DNA from: CAYZUC01 sp964481705
GTDB taxonomy: Bacteria > Bacillota > Clostridia > Lachnospirales > Lachnospiraceae
Assembly: GCA_964481705.1 (NCBI GenBank)
Contig: CAYZUC010000064.1
Coordinates: 1 to 16,429, forward strand
Length of the DNA stretch: 16,429 nucleotides
Direction: 5' to 3'
In this document: piece after piece, positions 6,715 through 12,979 of the stretch
Layout: each line of letters starts with the position of its first letter
How positions within the stretch are numbered: position 1 is the stretch's first letter
The notes under the pieces: model-generated
Database searches by the model: none
What the model saw: the letters and a program-made list of their open reading frames with translations, nothing else
Told to the model about the DNA's origin: nothing
Translations under genes and position numbers: made by a program

Positions 6715-8388
6715 ATGGATCCAAAACCAAAGTTTAATCTTACGTGGTACAAGAACGAGGATAGTTATTCCGAAGGTGATATTGAAGATACCATCATACA
6801 GATGATCAAGGATAATGAACCAGAGCAATATACACATGCTGTTTTTGATAATTTTAACTGGTCTACGTATTATCACCTGACTCATTTAAGGAAGAATATC
6901 ATCAATTGGTATCCCTTTCGCAGTGATTCTCATGTACTTGAGATCGGATGCGGAATGGGTGCAGTGACGGATGTTCTTTGCGATCGATGTGAGAGAGTAA
7001 CTGCTGTGGAGCTGTCAAAAAGGAGAGCTACTGCCGCCAGATATCGTTGCAGAGAAAGGGATAATCTCGAGATTATTGTAGGTAATCTGAATGACATTGT
7101 CTTTGAAGAGCAATTTGATTATATTACACTAATTGGCGTTTTGGAGTATCAGGGAAGCTATACCAATACGGAGAATCCTTATCTCGATTTCTTAAAGAAA
7201 ATTCGCGCATTGCTAAAACCATCTGGAAAGCTATTGATTGCCATTGAGAATCAATATGGTATCAAATACTGGTGTGGAGCAAGAGAGGATCATACCAATA
7301 TTCCTTTCGATGGAATGAATCAGTACTCATTAAGCGATAATAAGGTCCGTACTTTTTCTAGAGCGGGGCTGGAGCATCTGGTTCGGGAGAGTGGATTTGG
7401 ACATACGTATTTTTATTATCCGATGCCGGATTATAAAGTTCCGACTGTGATTTATTCACAAGATTATCTGCCACAGAATGGAAATATGCAAAATGTTCGT
7501 CCGTATTATATCCCGGATAAGGGCACCTTGGTCGCACAGGAAGAGAATATCTATCAGGACATTGTTGAAAATGGTGTGTTTGAGTTCTTTGCTAATTCTT
7601 TTCTGGTTGAATGCTCTGACTGTGAGCAGATTGGAGAGATTCTCTTTTCCAGCATGAGTTCGGAACGTTTGCCGGAGTATCGTATTGGTACCCGAATAAC
7701 CAGAACCGGTTTGGTAGAGAAGTTTTCACTAAAGGGACTTGACGTGAAGAATCATTTGCTGCAAACAGAAAGTAATCTGAAGGAATTGAAACGTCGAGGC
7801 TTAAAAACTGTTGCAACGGATATGAAGTCAGACATGCTGATTTCAGATTTTTGTACGGAAAAGCTTTTGGAAGACTATATTCTGGAATTATATGAAATGG
7901 GAAAGGTAGAGGAGATTCTTTCGATTTTTGATAGAATTATGGAGGAGGTTTGCCAATCCTCCGATGAGATTTCCTGGGAAGAGAACATTTTGTATCAGTT
8001 TGATTTGGGAGTTGCGAAGGACGAGTATGCCTATGGAACGATTTTGGAGACTGGGTATCTTGATATGATACCAAGAAACGCCTTCTTTATTGATAACCAA
8101 ATTCATTGGTTCGATCAGGAATGGAGCTTATATCATGTTCCGGTGAAGTTTATTATGTTTCGTATGATAACGGAATTGTATCGCGCATATCCCAAGATAG
8201 ACAAGGTACTGTCACTCACAGATTTAGCGGAGCATTATGAACTGCTTGAGATATGGGATATCCTGAAGAAGCTGGAGGGATTATTTGCAGGTTCGGTTAT
8301 GGATGCAGAACACATGGCTGAAGCCAATACCTTCCGAGACAGTGATAGAAATCGGTGCATTCAAAACATACAGAAACTGATTGAGTAA
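6715..8388 (+). CDS. Class I SAM-dependent methyltransferase with a long C-terminal domain
   Basis: A 557-residue protein. Residues ~70-240 are a Rossmann methyltransferase: SAM-binding VLEIGCGMG (74-82), acidic end of strand 2 at VEL (98-100), GNLNDI (123-128), and ITLIGVLEY (137-145). The remaining ~300 residues are unusual for a plain methyltransferase. They include a segment near residues 458-472 ending WFDQEW, which recalls the metal-binding DxD/E region of kinase-like (aminoglycoside/choline phosphotransferase-like) folds found appended to methyltransferases in Clostridia glycan clusters; that resemblance is from memory and unproven. The start has GGGAGG at 6703-6708, six bases upstream. 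It sits mid-operon between glycosyltransferases, so methylation (perhaps plus phosphorylation) of a glycan is the best guess. Confidence 0.82.
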   Translation: MDPKPKFNLTWYKNEDSYSEGDIEDTIIQMIKDNEPEQYTHAVFDNFNWSTYYHLTHLRKNIINWYPFRSDSHVLEIGCGMGAVTDVLCDRCERVTAVELSKRRATAARYRCRERDNLEIIVGNLNDIVFEEQFDYITLIGVLEYQGSYTNTENPYLDFLKKIRALLKPSGKLLIAIENQYGIKYWCGAREDHTNIPFDGMNQYSLSDNKVRTFSRAGLEHLVRESGFGHTYFYYPMPDYKVPTVIYSQDYLPQNGNMQNVRPYYIPDKGTLVAQEENIYQDIVENGVFEFFANSFLVECSDCEQIGEILFSSMSSERLPEYRIGTRITRTGLVEKFSLKGLDVKNHLLQTESNLKELKRRGLKTVATDMKSDMLISDFCTEKLLEDYILELYEMGKVEEILSIFDRIMEEVCQSSDEISWEENILYQFDLGVAKDEYAYGTILETGYLDMIPRNAFFIDNQIHWFDQEWSLYHVPVKFIMFRMITELYRAYPKIDKVLSLTDLAEHYELLEIWDILKKLEGLFAGSVMDAEHMAEANTFRDSDRNRCIQNIQKLIE

Positions 8389-8444
8389 TTGAGAAATACA
8401 TAAACTTGATATGCGCGTAGAACATGCGGGAAATGGGGATTTCT

Positions 8445-10229
8445 ATGGATTGCAAAGAAAAGATTTCAATTATTTGCATTGATTGTGAGCCGGATGCTAT
8501 TGACCGGGCATTATCCTTACAGACATACGAGAATATTGAGGTTGTCGAAGTAGTAACCGGAAAAGATTTCTTTGATGACGTGATAACTTATATTCGAGAA
8601 ACGGACAGTATCTATGTCACCTTCTTAGAAGAACAGCAGATACTTGCTCCGGACTGGCTGACCAAGAGAAAAGAGTATATGGATCGAATGCTTGGCGCAG
8701 GTGCGGTATCGTGCGTTCGTAATTGGGTGGAAGATGATGGCACAATAGTTTCCCATTCGGATAAAGCATACGAGGGTGTTTTTCAGGAGTGCCTGTTTGA
8801 TGGAGAACAGTTTTTGCGCGAGTGTTGGAAATCGGGTCATAATCTTTATGGCAACCTTACTATGCTTATGATTCGTCCTCTTTTTCTGCAATTCAAAGAT
8901 TTCCCAATGGAGCGATATGGTGATTTTTTATTGGCTGATGTTCAAAAGGCAATTCTGCTTTCGGAGTTTCTGATCGGTCAGAAGATTGCTATTTTGGAAG
9001 AACCGATTGTGTCAACCATAGTACAGGTATTTAATCCGGATAAGCTGAAGGCAGAGAGCGAAGAGTATGTTAAGAAAACAAAGCTTTTGTGCCAGATTCA
9101 TGGAATAGAAAATGAACAAAAGGATGAAATAGTTTCAGGATTTCGCATGGAACATAAGCATTCTTTTAATTCTGGTAAAGAGACGACAACGGAATGCAAA
9201 CGCGAAATCACCTTCTTTTATACAGATAAGGGGGAGTATTTCAACTTACTGCCTATTATGAAGGAGGCACAGAGAAGGGGTTATGCCATTCAGGGTACCG
9301 GTCATATTGATCAGAAAGCAGAAATTGGTGTGTATTGTCAGCACTTTGGAAGACCACAAAATGCGATATTCTCTGTGGTATTACTTCATGATATGGCACA
9401 GGGACACAATCGTTGGCCAAACATATGGGAACTGGAGCGATGGAATACCTATGATATAGGTATAGTTCCGGGGAATACATGGAAGGACAGATGGGAACGT
9501 TCTGCTTTTCGATACTATACAAATCCAAGGTGTGGTACATTTGAGCTGGGATACCCGAAGGGAGATGAGGTCTGCTCTCGGGAATTGGAAGAAAGAGTAG
9601 GAGAAAGAGTAAGAGAGTTGAATTTTAAGTATTCTTTTACGGTTTTGTATGCTCCTTCTTGGGAGAACGATGATAAGGAAGATGATTTTATCCGCGCCCT
9701 GTCTTCATTGCCTGTGAATCTATTGATCAAACAGGCAGATTGGCCGGAGGATTATGCTGCGATTACTCGAAATATAGAATGGATGCGTAGTCTTCATGAA
9801 GGAAAGTATGAGAATGTTTATTACCTCGAACCACAGGAGAGTATCATGACAGCCATGAAGATGTGTGATGTTGTAGTATCGGATGAATCCAGTGTAATGA
9901 CAGAAGCATTGCTTTTTCATAAGCCAAGCATTGCCGTTACAGATTGGCTGATACCGGATACGGTACCGAGTCGCTTCGCCAGCGTGCCTTTTGATTACGT
10001 AATTAAGTGTAAGAAAGTAGAACTTCGTGAACAGATTGAAAATTTCCTGAAAGATGGAGTGAGTCAGCAGGAGGTTCTAAAACGCGGTGATCATTTCTTT
10101 GCAGAGGTTGGTCATGCCAGTGAAAGAATAATGGACGCAGTAGAATATTTTACCGGTGTATCAGAGAATGATGAGTTTTTGAAAATGCAATGTAGGACGA
10201 GATATATGCCTGTCAGTCTTTGGTCATGA
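8445..10229 (+). CDS. Fusion: GT2-like N-terminal domain and CDP-glycerol glycerophosphotransferase-like C-terminal domain
   Basis: From ATG 8445 the protein has 594 residues. Residues ~4-230 resemble a degenerate GT-A fold: KISIICIDCEPDAIDRALSL opens it, but the usual DD and DxD motifs are replaced. Residues ~254-575 match the TagF/CDP-glycerol glycerophosphotransferase superfamily (GT-B-like): LHDMAQGHNRWPNIWE, then VLYAPSWEND near 400 and CDVVVSDESSVMTEALLFHKPS near 472-493, where the SDxSSxxxE signature binds the CDP-linked donor. Such enzymes transfer glycerol-phosphate, ribitol-phosphate or similar units. ATGs at 8424 and 8433 are also in frame, but only 8445 has a well-spaced site (GGGGA at 8435-8439). 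The next gene makes a CMP- or CDP-activated compound, a sensible partner. The acceptor may be a flagellar or surface glycan. Confidence 0.8.
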   Translation: MDCKEKISIICIDCEPDAIDRALSLQTYENIEVVEVVTGKDFFDDVITYIRETDSIYVTFLEEQQILAPDWLTKRKEYMDRMLGAGAVSCVRNWVEDDGTIVSHSDKAYEGVFQECLFDGEQFLRECWKSGHNLYGNLTMLMIRPLFLQFKDFPMERYGDFLLADVQKAILLSEFLIGQKIAILEEPIVSTIVQVFNPDKLKAESEEYVKKTKLLCQIHGIENEQKDEIVSGFRMEHKHSFNSGKETTTECKREITFFYTDKGEYFNLLPIMKEAQRRGYAIQGTGHIDQKAEIGVYCQHFGRPQNAIFSVVLLHDMAQGHNRWPNIWELERWNTYDIGIVPGNTWKDRWERSAFRYYTNPRCGTFELGYPKGDEVCSRELEERVGERVRELNFKYSFTVLYAPSWENDDKEDDFIRALSSLPVNLLIKQADWPEDYAAITRNIEWMRSLHEGKYENVYYLEPQESIMTAMKMCDVVVSDESSVMTEALLFHKPSIAVTDWLIPDTVPSRFASVPFDYVIKCKKVELREQIENFLKDGVSQQEVLKRGDHFFAEVGHASERIMDAVEYFTGVSENDEFLKMQCRTRYMPVSLWS

Positions 10230-10246
10230 AAGAGTAGAGGTGAAAA

Positions 10247-10945
10247 ATGTCAGAAGTTTTAGCAATTATTCCTGCAAGAAGTGGCTCCAAAAGTGTTATT
10301 CATAAGAATATCCGCATGATCGGTGGAAAGCCTATGATGTGTCACTCTATCGAGCACGCATTGCAAAGTGAAAACATAAACAGAGTAATTGTCAGCACAG
10401 ATAGTGAAGAATACGCCGATATTGCAAGAAGATATGGAGCTGAGATTCCATTTATTCGACCAAAGGAGTATGCAACAGACACATCATTGGACATAGATGT
10501 ATTCTGCCATGCGTTATCCTTCCTAAAGGAGAAGGAAGGCTATCAGCCGCAGCTGGTGGTTCAGCTTCGCCCCACGTATCCGATACGCAGGGTCTCGGAT
10601 ATTGACAATATGATATTACAGATGCAGCAGGATGAAACCATCGATTCCATGCGCTGCGTGGTACAGGCTGAAGAGACTCCCTATAAAATGTGGAGAATGA
10701 AGGAGGATGGTATCCTCTCTCCCTTGCTCACCGATATTTCGGAAGCCTATAATATGCCAAGACAGCAACTGCCACAGATTTATTATCAGAATGCATGCAT
10801 TGATGTGATACGGTCACGAGTGATTATGGAGGAGCACTCTATGTCGGGGAAAAAGATTAAGGGTTATCTTATGTCTGAGAACTTTGATATAGACACAGAG
10901 GAAGAATTTCTTGCAGCTGAGAAAAGAATTCAACAATTGGGTTAA
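10247..10945 (+). CDS. Cytidylyltransferase of the acylneuraminate (NeuA/CMP-sugar synthetase) family
   Basis: This 232-residue enzyme should join CMP from CTP to an acidic sugar or related compound. Family landmarks are the N-terminal nucleotide-binding loop IPARSGSKSVIHKN (8-21), STDSEEYADIA (50-60), DTSLDIDVFCHAL (78-90), QLRPTYPIR (106-114), RQQLPQIYYQNACIDV (172-187) and the metal-binding FDIDTEEE (213-220). The loop is PARSGSKSV where well-studied NeuA, PseF and LegF enzymes usually have PARGGSKGI, so it is a divergent member. AGAGGTG precedes the start. It closes the glycosylation operon, 17 bases after the glycerophosphotransferase-like fusion. No neuB/pseI/legI synthase or epimerase is nearby, so a nonulosonic acid is not demonstrated; the product could be another CMP- or CDP-linked compound used by the preceding enzyme. 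Confidence 0.85.
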   Translation: MSEVLAIIPARSGSKSVIHKNIRMIGGKPMMCHSIEHALQSENINRVIVSTDSEEYADIARRYGAEIPFIRPKEYATDTSLDIDVFCHALSFLKEKEGYQPQLVVQLRPTYPIRRVSDIDNMILQMQQDETIDSMRCVVQAEETPYKMWRMKEDGILSPLLTDISEAYNMPRQQLPQIYYQNACIDVIRSRVIMEEHSMSGKKIKGYLMSENFDIDTEEEFLAAEKRIQQLG

Positions 10946-10969
10946 GTATTTTCGTATTTTGTCCGATAT
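10943..10969 (+). promoter_or_regulatory. Probable sigma-28 (SigD/FliA-type) flagellar promoter
   Basis: TAAG (10943-10946), exactly 15 bases, then TCCGATAT (10962-10969). The known SigD-type consensus is TAAA-N15-GCCGATAT, so 10 of 12 defined positions match with the right spacing. It starts at the stop codon of the cytidylyltransferase and lies about 50 bases before the small gene at 11018. This is the only such element found at a suitable position in the window. Confidence 0.7.
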
Positions 10970-11017
10970 TCTCTTTAATTGAGCGGGTTTTAGATGCGGT
11001 TGAAAGTGAGGGTTACT

Positions 11018-11386
11018 ATGGAAGATTTGAGAACACAGCAGATAGAAGCATTACAAGTGGTTTCTGGTTATATTGATAAGCTGATTCCGAGTATGAAGAC
11101 AATTATTGGAGAATTAAGGGGAACCAGACTGGAAGATACACAAGATTTTTTAACGCAGATACTGAACGGTATGAATTGGTGCATAGAGGTCTTCAATGGT
11201 ACCATGGACTTTGTAAATGAAGACAAAGAGCGAATCAATAAAGAGCAGGTTAATAAAGGAATACTGGAATTAGGAGATGCATTGAAGAAGAAGGATGATC
11301 AGAAAACAGCTCAGATGCTGGAGACAACAGTGATTCCGTTCTTGCAGGATTTAAAAGATGCCGCTACGGAGCTAACAGCCAGTTAA
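11018..11386 (+). CDS. Small helical protein, possible flagellar export chaperone or late flagellar protein
   Basis: I do not recognise the family. From ATG 11018 it has 122 residues, mostly acidic and amphipathic helix: MEDLRTQQIEALQVVSGYID at the start, a middle with LTQILNGMNWCIEVFNGTMDF, and a C-terminal pair of helices. Size, charge and helical-bundle character resemble FliS, FliT and FlgN chaperones, but no diagnostic motif was found. An in-frame ATG at 10994 would add eight residues; 11018 is preferred because GAGGG at 11008-11012 is well spaced. A sigma-28-like promoter lies just upstream, which supports a late flagellar role, and the gene converges on the FliD-like gene with a shared terminator. 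Function is therefore inferred from promoter and position only. Confidence 0.75.
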   Translation: MEDLRTQQIEALQVVSGYIDKLIPSMKTIIGELRGTRLEDTQDFLTQILNGMNWCIEVFNGTMDFVNEDKERINKEQVNKGILELGDALKKKDDQKTAQMLETTVIPFLQDLKDAATELTAS

Positions 11387-11396
11387 TATGAAAAAT

Positions 11397-11435
11397 AAAA
11401 GGAATTCTGTCATAATAAGACGGAATTCCTTTTTT
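11397..11435. terminator. Bidirectional Rho-independent terminator between the small helical gene and fliD
   Basis: AAAAGGAATTCTGTC (11397-11411) pairs with GACGGAATTCCTTTT (11419-11433) with one G-U pair and a 7-base loop. Six T residues follow on the plus strand and a T-rich tract on the minus strand. The right arm reaches the stop codon of the FliD-like gene, so one hairpin serves both convergent transcripts. Confidence 0.92.
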
Positions 11436-12744
11436 AGCAGTAGCTGTTGAACATCATACCACTGTACATACTGGTGATATATGGGTTCGCAAACGATTTG
11501 CTGGGATTCTTATAGGCTACCACAGTCTTGTCCACGTAATTCATAGGATTTAGCGCGATCTGATGGGACTTACGAACTAACGAAGTAGTAAATGAGCGCA
11601 TGGTCTTGTAATAGTCGGTATTCTCAGTGTCCTGTAGTGTCTGCTTTAAAAGAGAGTCGTCAATACTGAGTGTTCCATCCTCACCTAGTGATAATCCCAT
11701 GGCATCCAGCTCGTTTTTATAGGCATTTGTGATGCCATTCATTTCATGTAAGAGACGTCCTGACTTGGTATCCACGCTTTGATAAGCAGAAGTCTTGTGA
11801 ATAAAATCATTATAGCTTTCAATCAATTGGTTGATATTCTCTGTCAAGGATTCGATATCAGGTTTAAGCCCAACAGAAGTAGAATCTCCATCTGTACTGA
11901 TACCCTTCAAAGTAACTTCAAATTGTCTGTCTACCGTGAAGGTATTTGCATATGCGCTCTTGGTCTCTCCGTTGATGGAGAAAACAGCATTCGTAGGAGC
12001 ACTTGTCATCTCCGATATACCAAAGTAATCAACGGCACCGGAGGTCTTAGTCGTGTTGTCATCAGAAATATGGAAGATCTGATCCTTTTCGTCTTCCTTA
12101 CCGGTAGCAATACTCTCAATACGAAGAGCAGAATTGCCTTTGTCATCCTCGATAACGGAGCCTGTGACTCCGATGTTGGAACGATTGATCAGATTCGACA
12201 GCTTTGTCTGAATCCCTTTGTTAGTATCCTTATCGCCTATGTTAAATTGAAACTCATAATCAGTGTTATTTACATGAATATCGAATGAATAAGTATCCGG
12301 CTGCAGCTTCATCTCCTCAGCAGGTAAGAATTTGCCCAGATTTGTCTGTGTCGAAGCAAGCTCCTGTACTTCGATATCAAAGGAGGGTGATTCAGCATCC
12401 GGAGCAACTCGTCCGATAAATTTAGCGGTTACTACATCCTCATTGCTGGAGGAGGCAGTTTTCTTATCCAGTGCATTACCGGCTCCGTCGGAGGAAAGGG
12501 AAGAGATGGTATTGCGAAGTTCATTTGCGTTCTCTTTTACACCAACAGCAAAATTCTGCGTCTCTTTATTCATGTGAATCAGGTACAGGGGGGATTCTTT
12601 ACTTTGCTTTACTATGGAATTATAGATACTGCGTAACTCGCTCTTTTTATGAGTGTCTTGAGCAGACGAACTCTTCGGAGCGTATGTCGTAAGAAAATGA
12701 TTATACACAGTGTTTAGAGCAGGCTGATTATTAATCAGTGCCAT
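11434..12744 (-). CDS. fliD: FliD-like flagellar filament capping protein with replaced termini
   Basis: The product is 436 residues from ATG at 12744-12742, preceded by GGAGGG six bases upstream; a longer frame to 12849 has no ribosome binding site and crosses the promoter. The centre is FliD-like: FDIEVQELASTQTNLGKF (FliD_N-type), a domain with LRIESIATG, then NAVFSINGETK, QLIESYNDFI and MGLSLGEDGTLSIDDSLL (FliD_C-type). FliD caps the flagellar filament and directs flagellin folding. The first ~100 residues do not look like the usual FliD start (GIGSGLD/GIDTDSLV-type), and the end lacks the long coiled coil, finishing instead with PYITSMYSGMMFNSYC. The only cysteine is the last residue. It is best called a divergent FliD or a FliD-derived tip/adhesin protein. 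It is transcribed alone, divergently from a glycosyltransferase operon. Confidence 0.8.
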   Translation of the reverse strand: MALINNQPALNTVYNHFLTTYAPKSSSAQDTHKKSELRSIYNSIVKQSKESPLYLIHMNKETQNFAVGVKENANELRNTISSLSSDGAGNALDKKTASSSNEDVVTAKFIGRVAPDAESPSFDIEVQELASTQTNLGKFLPAEEMKLQPDTYSFDIHVNNTDYEFQFNIGDKDTNKGIQTKLSNLINRSNIGVTGSVIEDDKGNSALRIESIATGKEDEKDQIFHISDDNTTKTSGAVDYFGISEMTSAPTNAVFSINGETKSAYANTFTVDRQFEVTLKGISTDGDSTSVGLKPDIESLTENINQLIESYNDFIHKTSAYQSVDTKSGRLLHEMNGITNAYKNELDAMGLSLGEDGTLSIDDSLLKQTLQDTENTDYYKTMRSFTTSLVRKSHQIALNPMNYVDKTVVAYKNPSKSFANPYITSMYSGMMFNSYC

Positions 12745-12799
12745 AGATATCCCTCCTTTCCTCCATGAATAGGGCATAAAAATCCATTTATACGTATAT

Positions 12800-12828
12800 A
12801 TAATAACATGAATATGCAAGAAATACAA
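12800..12828 (-). promoter_or_regulatory. sigma-A promoter of the fliD-like gene
   Basis: On the minus strand TTGTAT (12828-12823), 17 bases, then TATTAT (12805-12800), with TG one base before the -10, making it extended. The predicted leader is about 50 bases. No sigma-28 element was found for this gene. Confidence 0.7.
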
Positions 12829-12833
12829 TAGAT

Positions 12834-12868
12834 TTACAAAATACGACATATATTTGTGTATTTTGTAA
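12834..12868. promoter_or_regulatory. Perfect 11-bp inverted repeat, candidate operator between divergent promoters
   Basis: TTACAAAATAC (12834-12844) and GTATTTTGTAA (12858-12868) are exact reverse complements separated by 13 bases. Half-site centres are 24 bases apart, close to two helical turns. The left arm ends six bases upstream of the fliD -35; the right arm overlaps the -35 and spacer of the rightward promoter. This layout suits a dimeric regulator acting on both genes. Confidence 0.55.
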
Positions 12869-12882
12869 GAATCTCTTATAAT
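12854..12882 (+). promoter_or_regulatory. sigma-A promoter of the CgeB-like glycosyltransferase operon
   Basis: TTGTGT (12854-12859), a 17-base spacer and a perfect TATAAT (12877-12882). It predicts a leader of roughly 90 bases before the ATG at 12980. The -35 lies inside the inverted repeat region. Confidence 0.68.
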
Positions 12883-12979
12883 AGTAAAGAATGCACCGGA
12901 TCGAAAGACAGTATGAGAGTTGCTGTTTCTTATAAAATGATGGTGAAATCAAGGAAGTGGGAAGAATGGGAGAGAATGC

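Noticed and set aside
10247..10945. Specific naming as neuA, pseF or legF
   Set aside because: None of the dedicated biosynthesis genes for sialic, pseudaminic or legionaminic acid is in the window, and the nucleotide loop is divergent, so only the family is called.
12011..12022. Second CCGATAT-like sigma-28 -10 element on the plus strand inside fliD
   Set aside because: It lies within coding sequence, has no matching TAAA-type element 15 bases upstream and no gene in position to use it.
11779..12288. 169-residue plus-strand ORF inside the fliD-like gene
   Set aside because: It is the antisense shadow of a recognisable FliD coding sequence, with no ribosome binding site and no domain resemblance.
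12745..12849. 35-residue N-terminal extension of the FliD-like protein
   Set aside because: The extension crosses the predicted -35/-10 and the GGAGGG ribosome binding site; the ATG at 12744 is clearly better.
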